Assembly (NCBI GenBank): GCA_040384265.1
Contig: JAZKJM010000004.1
Location: forward strand, 186,001-250,000
Source of the DNA: Pseudomonadota bacterium
GTDB taxonomy: Bacteria > Pseudomonadota > Alphaproteobacteria > Rickettsiales > UBA3002
Length of the DNA stretch: 64,000 nucleotides
Reading direction: 5' to 3'
The translations under genes were made by a program, and so were the position numbers. Positions within the stretch are counted from its first letter, which is position 1. The number at the start of each line of letters is the position of its first letter. A model generated the notes under the pieces. That model was not told where the DNA came from, searched no databases, and saw only the letters and a program-made list of their open reading frames with translations. Of the stretch, positions 53,438-62,964 are shown one piece after another.

Positions 53438-53785
53438 TCATCGGTTTTTTGTGGCGCGGCTGGTGGCCGGTGGGCGGATGAGTGCGCGCAGCAGCTCGGC
53501 AGCGTCGTCGGCTGGGCCGAACAGATGGTGGTTGATGAATTGATCCTTGGCCGATTCGTGAAAATTCATATCGACCGCCCAGTGCACCATGTCTTCGCGC
53601 GCGGTGCTGAGGATGCGCGCGGCGGTGCCAAGGCCGCTGGTTTGGGCATGCGCCATGAGCAGGCCAAGGCCGCGAATGAGGGGGGCGATGGCATCATCCG
53701 GGCTGGTGGCGCGCGGCAGGGGGCGTCGCTTGGCTTTTAACGGTTGCAGGCGTTTGCTGGTGGCGCGCTTGATGTGTTGTTCCAT
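53438..53785 (-). CDS. Hypothetical protein
   Basis: The 115-residue protein is not recognised. It has a Lys/Arg-rich start (KRATSKRLQPLKAKRRPLPR) and a helical domain (GLGLLMAHAQTSGLGTAARIL; DDAAELLRALIR). No signal peptide. It precedes the divergent export module by 230 bp, a stretch that shows no other gene. Confidence 0.55.
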   Translation of the reverse strand: MEQHIKRATSKRLQPLKAKRRPLPRATSPDDAIAPLIRGLGLLMAHAQTSGLGTAARILSTAREDMVHWAVDMNFHESAKDQFINHHLFGPADDAAELLRALIRPPATSRATKNR

Positions 53786-54014
53786 GTGCGAGTGCCCCCG
53801 ATGGTTGAGTGGTTGAAAGTGCTGCTATTGCTTGCTTTATTACTTCTTTCGGGGGCGCAAGGTCAAGATAAATACACCAATTAGTTGCATCATTGGGCGC
53901 AACGTGTGGTTGATATGGCACAGGGAATGGCTTCGGGTATTTTAGCGTCTGTTAAGGATATATTAACCTTATGGGAGTTTAATCACATTAATTAATCAAC
54001 CAAAGGGAGTGTTT

Positions 54015-56594
54015 ATGGCGACCATGTTTTTTGCAGGGATACCACTGGAAGGCAGCGGCAGCCGCCCGCTCGAAGCCGATTTATATGGTGCCGAGCAACA
54101 GGGGGTCGATGCGGAGAATATCTCGGCGACGGGCAACCTGAATATCGGCAATGTGATCAACTATGATGCGCATGTCCAACGCTATCTCACTGGCGCAGCG
54201 GTGGGGGGCAACCATGCCGACGCATCATTGGCAAGCACGCCCGATACGACGAGCGGCCTCATCACCTCGCCGGATGGGGGCCGTGCGCGCACGGTGAATT
54301 ACGATGGTGACAGCGCGATCACCAACAACGCAGCGGCGGCGAACGATGCCGCGCCGCAAAACCCGCAACTTGCGGCGCCGCGTGGGCCGGATGCCCCCGC
54401 AAGCCCCAGCGCGCTGCCCGCAGCGGATGCGCCGGTGACGGAAAGCACGGGCGGTGGTGACTCGTCGAGCACGATCAACAACTATGCAAGCGATAGCGCC
54501 AGCAGTAGCAGCACCAGCGACAGCCACGACGTTACGAATAGCAATAACACCAATAACTATTCGAATAACGTGGTCACGATCAGCAACAGCGAGCAGAATT
54601 ATACGGTGAATAATTATTACAACGATTCGCATAACAGCCTTATCTCGATTGGCGATATTACGCTGATTAATAATAGCGGTGGCGGCTCGACGACGAATAA
54701 TTTCCTGAACCTCGACCTCACCATCCTGAACACGGTCACGACGCAGACGATCACGAATATTTTTGGCAATGGCGGCGGCGACTCGCCGTGTGGCCTTGAT
54801 GTCTGCGCGCTGATTCAGAATACATTGCAGCAGGTGACGACCGTGCTGGGCGGCGGTGGCGATGGGCTGCAGCTGGTGGCGATTATCGAGAATGCGCTGG
54901 GGCAGGTGACGACGCTGCTTGACCTGCATGGTGGCAATGGCCTGCTGGCGACGTTGGTCACGCAGCTGGGCGATACGCTGCATGACGTGGGCGATTTGCT
55001 CAGTGGTGGCGGTGACCTCAACGTGACGCAGCTGCTTGGCACGGTGACGACGCCGCTTTCGGATGTGGTGTCGCAGCTGGTGGCGGGCGGCGCGGAACAG
55101 ACGCTGGCGGCCGTGGTGAGCGAGCTGAACAGCACGCTGGCGCAGCTGGGCGAGGGAATTGGCGAAGCGCTGCCCAGTGAGGTGACGCAGCTGGTTGGTC
55201 ATGCGCTCGACCAGGTGACGGCGATTGTTGGCGGTGATACGGGGGCGCTGCTGACGGCGCTGAATGGGATTGGCGACCTTGTGGGCGGCTTGCCGCCGGG
55301 CAACGGTGTGCCGCTGCCGGCGTTGCCGGATGTGGTGGGCGTGATCGGCCAGGCACCAGCGGCGATTGGGATGGAAGTGCAATCGCTACTGAACGCGGTG
55401 GGCGGCGGATTGCCAGGGTTGCCAGGTCTTCCCGATATTGGTGGGGTGCCTGGCGGCATTGGCCTGCCACCGTTGCCGGATGTGACGGCGCTGCTAACGC
55501 AAGTGCCGCCGGCACTGGTGGGTGAGGCGCAGGTAGTAGTAAATATGGTGACAGGCGGTGTGCCGCCGCTGCCCGATGTGCTGGGGGCGGTGGGTAGCGT
55601 GCCGCTGCCAGCCTTGCCGGATGTGGCGGGCATGCTTTCGCACATTCCGCCAGCGGTTGTCGGTGAGATTCAGTCGGTGCTGAACGGGGTGACGGGGCAA
55701 TTGCCTGCGCTGCCAGATGTGGCTGGCACGCTGACGCCGGTGCTGGCAGCGGTTGGTGGCGAGGTGCAATCGATCATCGGTGGGGTGGAAGGCGTCGCGG
55801 CGCAGATTCCATCGGCGCTCACAGGCGAAGTGCAATCGGTGATTGGTGGAGTGGAGGGTGTGGTTGCACAAATTCCGTCGGCGCTGGTGGGCGAGGTGCA
55901 TTCGGTGCTGGGCGGGTTGGAGGGCACGGTGGCGGCGTTGCCGGTGCAGGCGATGCTCGATGCGGTGGGCGGCACGGTCGCCAGTGTGGCGACGCCGTTG
56001 GTCGATACGTTGAGCAACGCATTGCATGGCCATCCGCTGCTGGATGCGAATGCAAACCTGCTCTCGCCCGCATTGGCACCGGCGGATGACCATGCGCTGA
56101 TTAATGCCGACCTGTCGCTGCTCAGCCCGGCGGGCGATGCATCGCCGCATGCGGCGGGGATTGGCTTGCTGGATGTGAGTGGCACGATTCTTTCTGACCC
56201 CACGAGTGGTGGCAGCGCGCATGACGGTATTTCCATCAGCCTGAATGCAAACACGGTGACGGATCTGCTGCTGCCGCAGAATGCGCTGCCGGTGGTGTCG
56301 TATGATATTCCGCTGCCAAACCTTGTACAGGCGGTGCCGCTGGCATCAACCGTGTTCGATACGGTGGCGCAGGCGAGCAATGATGTGCATGGTGCGGCCA
56401 GCCAGCTGCTTGACCCGCTGGTACATCTCTCCGTGTTGGCGGATGCAGGCCACGCGGTGGCGGCGGTGGATGCGGGCGTGCTGTTTGGCGGCAGCCAGGC
56501 GGCAGTCGGCGGCCATGCGGAAGCGCCGCCCGCCGCCGCGCCGGTGCTGCATATCGAGCATCTCGCCAATGCGTTCCTTGGCCATCACGCGTAG
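54015..56594 (+). CDS. Large repetitive low-complexity protein, probable type I secretion substrate
   Basis: The 859-residue product is not recognised. Layout: a compact N-terminal part to about residue 65 (NISATGNLNIGNVINYDAHV); a Ser/Asn/Thr-rich section (about 145-245; SDSHDVTNSNNTNNYSNN, NNYYNDSHNS); Gly/Leu/Val-rich helical repeats (IQNTLQQVTTVLGG, IENALGQVTTLLD); then PALPDV-type repeats of about 33-36 residues (LPALPDVAGMLSHIPPAVVG, QSVIGGVEGVVAQIPSALVG), and a C-terminal segment ending AFLGHHA. Cysteine is almost absent (one pair in PCGLDVCA). There is no N-terminal signal peptide and no RTX nonapeptides. ATG 54015 follows AAAGGGAG. Export is inferred only from the transporter genes directly downstream. 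Confidence 0.7.
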   Translation: MATMFFAGIPLEGSGSRPLEADLYGAEQQGVDAENISATGNLNIGNVINYDAHVQRYLTGAAVGGNHADASLASTPDTTSGLITSPDGGRARTVNYDGDSAITNNAAAANDAAPQNPQLAAPRGPDAPASPSALPAADAPVTESTGGGDSSSTINNYASDSASSSSTSDSHDVTNSNNTNNYSNNVVTISNSEQNYTVNNYYNDSHNSLISIGDITLINNSGGGSTTNNFLNLDLTILNTVTTQTITNIFGNGGGDSPCGLDVCALIQNTLQQVTTVLGGGGDGLQLVAIIENALGQVTTLLDLHGGNGLLATLVTQLGDTLHDVGDLLSGGGDLNVTQLLGTVTTPLSDVVSQLVAGGAEQTLAAVVSELNSTLAQLGEGIGEALPSEVTQLVGHALDQVTAIVGGDTGALLTALNGIGDLVGGLPPGNGVPLPALPDVVGVIGQAPAAIGMEVQSLLNAVGGGLPGLPGLPDIGGVPGGIGLPPLPDVTALLTQVPPALVGEAQVVVNMVTGGVPPLPDVLGAVGSVPLPALPDVAGMLSHIPPAVVGEIQSVLNGVTGQLPALPDVAGTLTPVLAAVGGEVQSIIGGVEGVAAQIPSALTGEVQSVIGGVEGVVAQIPSALVGEVHSVLGGLEGTVAALPVQAMLDAVGGTVASVATPLVDTLSNALHGHPLLDANANLLSPALAPADDHALINADLSLLSPAGDASPHAAGIGLLDVSGTILSDPTSGGSAHDGISISLNANTVTDLLLPQNALPVVSYDIPLPNLVQAVPLASTVFDTVAQASNDVHGAASQLLDPLVHLSVLADAGHAVAAVDAGVLFGGSQAAVGGHAEAPPAAAPVLHIEHLANAFLGHHA

Positions 56595-56621
56595 GTTCCC
56601 CTCCCTGCGACCGTGACCGAA

Positions 56622-56656
56622 ATCCCACGTAGTGGCGAATAGTCGCTACGTGGGAT
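56622..56656. terminator. Hairpin between substrate and transporter genes
   Basis: ATCCCACGTAG (56622-56632) pairs perfectly with CTACGTGGGAT (56646-56656) around a 13-nt loop. It has no long T-run, so it may act as an attenuator or as an mRNA-stabilising stem that lowers transporter expression relative to the repetitive protein. Confidence 0.6.
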
Positions 56657-56728
56657 GGGTTGTATCCGATTAGCGATTGCAACCAATGGGTGTGTAATTA
56701 TAATAATTGGGAAACCAATGGGATTCCT

Positions 56729-58414
56729 ATGCTCGGTCAAAACACATTCATCCACCCGCGCCATCTTGGCTTATTACTGGCGTCCTCGCTGGCGGTGAAC
56801 ACGCTGGCATTGGCGTTGCCGCTGATGACGATGCAGATCTATGATCGCGTGCTCTCCAACCGGGCGGAAGATACGCTGCTGGTGCTTTCGGTCGGGGTGA
56901 TGATTGCGGCCTGTGTGGAATGCACGCTGCGCATTTGCCGCAGCATGATGGTGGGGCTTAACGGCGCGCATTTCGAGCATGATGCGGCGGTGCGCGCGCT
57001 TGGGAAGGTGTTGGAGGCGGAGCCGCGCGCCATCGGCTCCACAACGCCTTCGGTGATTGCGCAGGACATTGGAGCCGCCGCACGGCTCAAGGATTATTTC
57101 GGTGGGCAGATGATGGTGACGCTGCTGATCGACTCGCCGTTTATTATCGTATTTTTGGCGTTGGAGGCCTATCTCGCCGGGTGGCTGGTGGTGGTGCCAT
57201 GCGCGGTGCTGGCGCTGTTTTTGCTGATGTCATGGCACCAGGGCGTGCAGGTGCGCGAACTGATCGACGCGCGCGAGAACCATGACGATGCGCGCTACAG
57301 TTTTATCACCCAGGCACTGCAAGTGGTGCACACGATCAAGACCTTCTGCCTTGAGGCATCGATGGCGCGGCGCTTCGAGGAAGTGCAGCGTGAAAGCGGC
57401 CAGACTAATTATGCGCTGGCCTGCAAGCATGGGCAGGCGGGCTCGCTCAGCTACGGGTTTTCGCAAGCGATGACGGTGGCGGTGATCTGCGCCGGCGCGC
57501 CGCAGGTGATGCATGGGCATATCACGGTGGGGACGCTGATTGCCTGCGTGCTGCTGTCCGGACAGGTGATGCAGCCGCTGCAGCGCGGGCTGGCGATGTG
57601 GATCCGCTTTCAGGATATTGCGCTCGCCAAAGAGCGGCTGACGGGGCTGATGGAACTGCCGCCACGGCCGTTTTTGCTGCCTGAGAAAATGGCTGCCAAC
57701 CATGGCGCGCTGCGGCTCGACAAGGTGCGCTTCAGCTATGCCGACGGGGTGCCGGTGCTGGATGGGGCGAGCCTTGCCGTGGCGCCGGGGGACATGGTCG
57801 GCATCACCGGCGCATCCGGCAGCGGCAAGACGACGCTGCTGGAATTGATGGCCGGCATCGCGATGCCCGATCGTGGATCGGTGACGCTTTCGGGCATGGC
57901 GGTGGCGGGCATTCCGATGGCGGAGCGCGACCGCTATATCGCCCATCTGTCGATGAGTGGGCTGATCCTGCGCGGCAGCATTATGGATAACCTCACCGGC
58001 TTCCGCCCGGAATTGCGGGCGCAGGCGCGCCATGTCGCCGACCAGCTGGGGATTGAAGACGCGGTGGCGCTGCTGCCTGCGGGCTATGACACGCCGCTCG
58101 AAGGCCACACGACGGATGTGGTGTCACCGGGGCTGAAGCAGCGCATCAGCATTGCGCGGGCGCTGCTGCACAAGCCGCGGTTGATCCTGTTCGAGAATGC
58201 CGATCATGGGATGGACCATGATAGCTACAGCCGTATTTTTGCGCTGCTGGCGCGCCTTAAAGGCAAGGCGACGATGGTGGTGGTGTCGGAGGATCGCAAT
58301 ATTTTGAGCCTGGTCGATCATATTTACGACCTGCGCCACGGGCAGCTGACGGCGATGAGCATGCCATCCATGCTGGTCAACGATCGCCGGATTGTCAGGG
58401 GAGCCAGCGCATGA
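56729..58414 (+). CDS. Type I secretion-like ABC transporter 1 with degenerate ATPase motifs
   Basis: The 561-residue protein fuses six membrane segments (about residues 10-300) to an ATP-binding domain (about 330-545). The start matches type I secretion permease/ATPases (LALPLMTMQIYDRVL). Walker A GASGSGKT is intact at about 359-366. The signature motif is VSPGLKQRIS instead of LSGGQ, and Walker B reads LILFENADHG, with Asp replaced by Glu and the catalytic Glu by Asn. The H-loop position is also non-canonical (VVSEDRN). The subunit therefore probably binds ATP without efficient hydrolysis. The ATG at 56729 is weakly marked; a TTG at 56660 would extend it. ATGA overlap joins it to the second transporter. 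Confidence 0.85.
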   Translation: MLGQNTFIHPRHLGLLLASSLAVNTLALALPLMTMQIYDRVLSNRAEDTLLVLSVGVMIAACVECTLRICRSMMVGLNGAHFEHDAAVRALGKVLEAEPRAIGSTTPSVIAQDIGAAARLKDYFGGQMMVTLLIDSPFIIVFLALEAYLAGWLVVVPCAVLALFLLMSWHQGVQVRELIDARENHDDARYSFITQALQVVHTIKTFCLEASMARRFEEVQRESGQTNYALACKHGQAGSLSYGFSQAMTVAVICAGAPQVMHGHITVGTLIACVLLSGQVMQPLQRGLAMWIRFQDIALAKERLTGLMELPPRPFLLPEKMAANHGALRLDKVRFSYADGVPVLDGASLAVAPGDMVGITGASGSGKTTLLELMAGIAMPDRGSVTLSGMAVAGIPMAERDRYIAHLSMSGLILRGSIMDNLTGFRPELRAQARHVADQLGIEDAVALLPAGYDTPLEGHTTDVVSPGLKQRISIARALLHKPRLILFENADHGMDHDSYSRIFALLARLKGKATMVVVSEDRNILSLVDHIYDLRHGQLTAMSMPSMLVNDRRIVRGASA

Positions 58415-60564
58415 ACGCGGATGTCTGTGCCAATGCATTTGGGCAATCGGGGAAATGGCTGTGCCAGCTGGGGCTGCACGGCATGCTGCGCTGGCAGCAC
58501 GGCAATAATAACTATGGGCTGCTGCTGCCGGTGCTGCTGGAGCTGAACGGCTGGCAGGGCGATATTTTATCGCTGTCGGATGCGTTGCCCTGCACCGCGC
58601 GCGAGATCGGTGTGCAGGATGTGCTGGCGGTGATGACGGCGCTGGGCTACCGCGTGCGGCGCGAGCGCATCCACACCCAAAACCTCAAGCCCGAAGACCT
58701 GCCGGGGCTGTTTATCCCGGCGGGCAAACAGGCGCGGCGCGAGGGGCTGGTGATCCGCGAAATCGGCGCCTATGGCATGGTGTGGCATGATGGGCGCGAG
58801 CAGGAGCGCGGTGTGTTGCCGCCGCAGGAAGGCGCGTTCTACCGTTTCGAGCGGCTGAGCGTGGGCGAAGCCAACGAGGAGCAGCTAGGCTGGTTGCAGC
58901 AAATGGGTGAGCGCTTCAAACCGCTGATGTGGTATGCGGCGGGCTTAAGCCTGGTGATGCATGTATTCACCCTCGCCATGCCGCTGTTTTCGATGGCGGT
59001 GTATGACCGCGTGATCGCGGCGCATTCGCTTTCGACGCTGCCGCTGCTGGTGATTGGTGTGGTCTTGGCGCTTTTGGTCGAACATATGATCCGCTGGATG
59101 CGGGTGCGGATTGCGGGCTGGATCGGCTCGCGCGCGGGGTTGCTTGCCAGCGCGGCGATGTTCGAGCGGTTATTGTTTTTACCGGCCTCGATCATCGAGC
59201 AGGCGTCGATTTCGTCGCAGCTGGCGCGCATTCGGGCGTTTGAATCGATCCGCGATTTTATCACCGGGCCGGTGTTTCTGACCATCCTCGAAATTCCGTT
59301 TTTGTTTGTGCTGATTGGCATTATCGCGCTGCTGGCGGGGCCGGTGGCGTTTGTTTCCATCGTCATCATGGCGGTGCAGGCGGTGATGCTGCTGGTGCTG
59401 CGCGCGCGCTGGAAACGGCTGGGCCGCGAGACGGCGCACGCCTCGGCGCAGCGGCAGCAAATTCTCATGGATACGATTGAAAACAGCAAGGCGATGTATG
59501 CGGCGGGCCTCAGCGCGCGAATGCTGCAGCGCTTCAAAGCGGTGAGCTGGCAGGCGGCGAAATCCAATTACCGCTTCGGTCTGAATGCGGCGGTGGTGCA
59601 GCATTGCGCGGGGCTGGTGACAGTCATTGCGGGCGTGGCAACCATTGGCATGAGCCTTAGCCGCATCTGGGATGGGCAGATGACCGGCGGGGCGATGGTG
59701 GCGACGATGATTATCACCTGGCGGGTGCTGTATCCGCTGCAGGCGCTGTGCGGGGTGATGCCGCAGCTGGAGCAGATCATCGCGGCGCTGAAGCAGGTGT
59801 CGCAGCTGATGTCGTTTACGCCCGAATCGCACGCGGCGAATGTGGTGCTGGCGGAGCATAAACTGCAGGGAAAAATCAGCATCCAGAATCTTGGGCTGCG
59901 TTATGGGCGCAAGAGCGACCCGGTATTTATGGGGCTGAATTGCGAGATTGAGATTGGCGAAATTGTCGCGGTGCATGGTGGCAATGGCTCGGGCAAATCG
60001 AGCGTGCTGCGCTTGTTGCTCGGGCTCTATGCGCCGGCGATGGGCAGCATTCGGCTGGATGGGGTGGACCATCGCCAGTTCGACCCGCGCTCGCTGCGCC
60101 GCCAGATCAGCTATTTGCCGCAAGCGCCGGAACTGCTGCCGGGCACGATTGCCGATAATCTGCGCGTGCATGATTTGCTGGCGGACGATTACCAGCTGCG
60201 CCAGGCGCTGCTATGGGCGGATGCGTGGGAGATGGTGGAGCAACTGCCCGCCGGGCTCGATACGCGCCTTGGCGAGGGCGGCTATATTCCATCGAGCGGG
60301 CTGGCGGCACGGCTGTGTTTGGCGCGGCTGTACCTCAGCGAGAGCCAGGTGATTTTATGCGATGAGCTGGCGAGCCAGCTGCTCAATAGCTCCACCGGTG
60401 AGCGGTTCCGCCATTTCCTCAATGAATGCCGCGGCAAACGCACGGTGCTGTTTGTTACCCACCGCGAGGACTGGCTGCACTATGCCGACAAGGTGATTTA
60501 CCTGCAGGCGGATGCGCGGCCGGTGGTGGCGCGGCCCGAACGCTGGGTAGAAAAAGTGGCATGA
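58411..60564 (+). CDS. Type I secretion-like ABC transporter 2 with inactive C39-like N-domain
   Basis: The 717-residue protein has an N-terminal region of about 150 residues resembling the non-cleaving C39-like domain of type I exporters, six membrane segments (about 170-430; FTLAMPLFSMAVYDRVI) and an ATPase domain. Walker A GGNGSGKS is at about 523-530, and Walker B VILCDELAS at about 646 keeps DE. The signature is IPSSGLAARLCLARLY, missing the usual SGGQ. The H-loop VTHREDW is present. It probably pairs with transporter 1 as a heterodimer, with one competent catalytic Glu between them. Confidence 0.88.
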   Translation: MNADVCANAFGQSGKWLCQLGLHGMLRWQHGNNNYGLLLPVLLELNGWQGDILSLSDALPCTAREIGVQDVLAVMTALGYRVRRERIHTQNLKPEDLPGLFIPAGKQARREGLVIREIGAYGMVWHDGREQERGVLPPQEGAFYRFERLSVGEANEEQLGWLQQMGERFKPLMWYAAGLSLVMHVFTLAMPLFSMAVYDRVIAAHSLSTLPLLVIGVVLALLVEHMIRWMRVRIAGWIGSRAGLLASAAMFERLLFLPASIIEQASISSQLARIRAFESIRDFITGPVFLTILEIPFLFVLIGIIALLAGPVAFVSIVIMAVQAVMLLVLRARWKRLGRETAHASAQRQQILMDTIENSKAMYAAGLSARMLQRFKAVSWQAAKSNYRFGLNAAVVQHCAGLVTVIAGVATIGMSLSRIWDGQMTGGAMVATMIITWRVLYPLQALCGVMPQLEQIIAALKQVSQLMSFTPESHAANVVLAEHKLQGKISIQNLGLRYGRKSDPVFMGLNCEIEIGEIVAVHGGNGSGKSSVLRLLLGLYAPAMGSIRLDGVDHRQFDPRSLRRQISYLPQAPELLPGTIADNLRVHDLLADDYQLRQALLWADAWEMVEQLPAGLDTRLGEGGYIPSSGLAARLCLARLYLSESQVILCDELASQLLNSSTGERFRHFLNECRGKRTVLFVTHREDWLHYADKVIYLQADARPVVARPERWVEKVA

Positions 60565-60580
60565 TGCTGAGGAGAAACGC

Positions 60581-61978
60581 ATGAAAAATAATAACACGAT
60601 GCTGTCCTACACGGTGGGTCAACAGATGCGGATGATGGGGCAATCGCTGCGCAGCAAAGTGCGGGTGTGGTGCGTGGATGACCTGAACGCTGTCAGCCAG
60701 TCGATGCGGGTGGAGGAGACACGGTTGCCGCGCTTGCTGCGGCTGATGGTGCTCACCCTTTCGGCGGCGACGGGGCTGTTTATTCTCTGGGCGGCGCTGA
60801 CGCCGGTGAAGGAATTGGCGCGCACGGATGGGCAGGTGCTGCCCAGCGGCTATAGCCAATTGGTGCAGCATCTGGAGGGCGGGCTGGTACGCCAGATCCT
60901 CATCCATGAAGGCGATTTTGTGCAGAAAGACCAGCTGCTGGTGCAGCTGGACGGCGCCGGGCTGGAGGAGGATTTCAAGGAGCAGCAGGCACTGGTGGAT
61001 GCGCTGGCGATGCAGGTGGAGCGGTTGCATGCGCTGCTTGAAGTGCGCGAGCTGAACTTCACGGGGATGAACCTCGATGCTGCCGCCATCGCCCAGCAGA
61101 AGCGGATGTTTAATGAAATGCGCACGACGCGCGCCTCCGAGCGCTCGGTGCTGGATGAGCAAATTGCGCAGAAGAAAATTGCGATCACGCGGTTGTCGCA
61201 ATCGCTCAACACGGCGCGCAGCACGCTTGGCACTGCGACCGAGGGCAAGAATATTTACGCGGGCCTGAGCGACAAGGGGCTGGCGACGCGCTCGACCTAT
61301 CTCAAACGGCAAGAGGAAGTGTATGCGCGGCAGGGCGATGTGAACAGCATCGCCAAGCAGATCGAGGAGGGGCAGCGCGAGCTGATCGAGTTTGCGCAGC
61401 GGCGCGAGGCGCTGGCCGGGCAGCAGCGCGACAGTGCGTATAACGAGCTGCGCAAGGCGGAATCCGACCTCGCGCAGGCGCGTGAATCGCTGAAAAAACG
61501 CAACGACCGCGTGGGGCGGCTGGAAGTGCGCGCGCCGGTGATGGGCTATGTGAAAGGGCTCAAGCTCAACACCATCGGCGCAGTGATTCCCGCCGGGCAA
61601 ACGCTGATGGAGATTGTGCCGGTGGATGAGAAGCTCATTGTGGAAGCGCATATTACGCCGCAGCAAATTGGCCGGGTGGTGCCCGGGCAAGAGGTGCGGG
61701 TCAAGGTCGATTCCTATGATTATGTGCGCTACGGCGCGATTGAGGGCACGCTCGAATCCATCTCCGCGATGACGTTTGTCGATGAGATGAAACGGCAGGA
61801 TTATTACAAAGGCCGGGTGGTGCTGAAGCGCAATTACGCTGGCGCAACGGCGGGAAGTCACCTGATTTTACCGGGCATGACGGTCGATGCGGATATCGTC
61901 ACCGGTGAAAAAACGGTGCTGGGGTATTTGATGAAGCCGATCCAGGTCGCCGTGCATAACGCGATGAGCGAACAATAA
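60581..61978 (+). CDS. HlyD-family periplasmic adaptor
   Basis: The 465-residue membrane-fusion protein has one N-terminal membrane segment (about residues 50-68), a barrel-sandwich half (DGQVLPSGYSQLVQHLEGG; ILIHEGDFVQKDQLLVQLDG), a long coiled-coil hairpin (about 125-305) and the closing VRAPVMGYVKGLKLNTIG-type half with EIVPVDEKLIVEAHI. HlyD-type adaptors join the inner-membrane ABC exporter to a TolC channel. AGGAG precedes the ATG. Ribosome spacing and 16 nt gaps suggest one operon. Confidence 0.93.
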   Translation: MKNNNTMLSYTVGQQMRMMGQSLRSKVRVWCVDDLNAVSQSMRVEETRLPRLLRLMVLTLSAATGLFILWAALTPVKELARTDGQVLPSGYSQLVQHLEGGLVRQILIHEGDFVQKDQLLVQLDGAGLEEDFKEQQALVDALAMQVERLHALLEVRELNFTGMNLDAAAIAQQKRMFNEMRTTRASERSVLDEQIAQKKIAITRLSQSLNTARSTLGTATEGKNIYAGLSDKGLATRSTYLKRQEEVYARQGDVNSIAKQIEEGQRELIEFAQRREALAGQQRDSAYNELRKAESDLAQARESLKKRNDRVGRLEVRAPVMGYVKGLKLNTIGAVIPAGQTLMEIVPVDEKLIVEAHITPQQIGRVVPGQEVRVKVDSYDYVRYGAIEGTLESISAMTFVDEMKRQDYYKGRVVLKRNYAGATAGSHLILPGMTVDADIVTGEKTVLGYLMKPIQVAVHNAMSEQ

Positions 61979-61998
61979 TCACCACAGGGAGAAACCGA

Positions 61999-62957
61999 AT
62001 GCCACACGCCGCACTGACCCAATGGCCCAGCAATTCCAGCAGCCCGCTGCCGATGCCGCGCATTTTGCTGGCCGATGATGATCGCATCATGCGCCTCGTG
62101 CTGCGGCAGGCGCTGCAGCATAATGGCTACGATGTGAATATTGTCGAGAGTGGCGAGGAGGCGCTGGCGATCCTCGCCGAGCACGGCGCGAACGTGGATA
62201 CGGTGATTCTCGATCGCGAAATGCCGGGGCTGAAAGGGCTCGAAGTGGTGGAGCGGATGAAGGCGCACCCGCAGATGCGCAATATCCCGGTTATCATGCT
62301 CACCGGCACGGGCGAGCAGGATAAGATTCAGGAGGGCATTGATGCGGGGGTGTATTATTACCTCGTCAAACCGGTGGATAATACGCTGTTGCGCAGTGTC
62401 ATTGAATCGGCGCTGCGTGAGCGGCGGCAGAAACAGGCGCTGATTGGCGAACTCACCCGTTATGGCGCGGCACTCAAAGCGATGCGCTTCTGCCAGATTG
62501 CGGTGCGCACGATGACGGAAGCCGAAGACACGGCGTGTTTTTTGGCGTCCTGCTTCCCCGACCCCGAGCGGGTGGTGATGGGCCTGATGGAGCTGCTCGC
62601 CAACGCGGTGGAGCACGGTAATCTCGCAGTCACGTTCGAGGAAAAAAACAAGCTGCTGACGGATAACACATGGCGCAGCGAGCTCGACCGGCGGGCGCTG
62701 CTGCCCGAGCATGCGGGTAAGCTGGTCGATGTGACCTACCAGCATAAGGAGGAGGGCTACCTTGTGCAGATCAGCGATTGCGGCGCCGGGTTTGACTGGA
62801 AACGTTACTGGCACATTAATCCCTCGCGCGCGACGGCAAGCCACGGGCGCGGCATTGCGCGGGCACGACTGATGGCCTTCGACCGGCTTGCCTATAACGA
62901 GCAGGGCAACCAGGTGACGCTGATGGTGGCGCATGATGCGGGCACGGGTGATTACGC

Positions 62958-62964
<7 letters not shown>
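61999..62964 (+). CDS. Response regulator with C-terminal RsbW-like HATPase domain
   Basis: The 321-residue protein has a receiver domain (LLADDDRIMRLVL, phospho-acceptor Asp in VILDREMP, switch Lys in YLVKPVD) and a C-terminal HATPase_c_2 domain (LLANAVEHGNLAVT, ISDCGAGFDW, ATASHGRGIARARLM), as in anti-sigma-factor kinases and PP2C-partner proteins. No histidine-phosphotransfer motif is visible. AGGGAGA precedes the ATG. Its stop overlaps the following kinase ATG by 7 nt. A partner-switching output with an unseen anti-anti-sigma factor is possible. Confidence 0.88.

Noticed and set aside
54480-54640. Asn/Ser repeat region considered as CRISPR or microsatellite
   Set aside because: Repeats are at protein level with variable codons; no equal-length DNA repeats or spacers.
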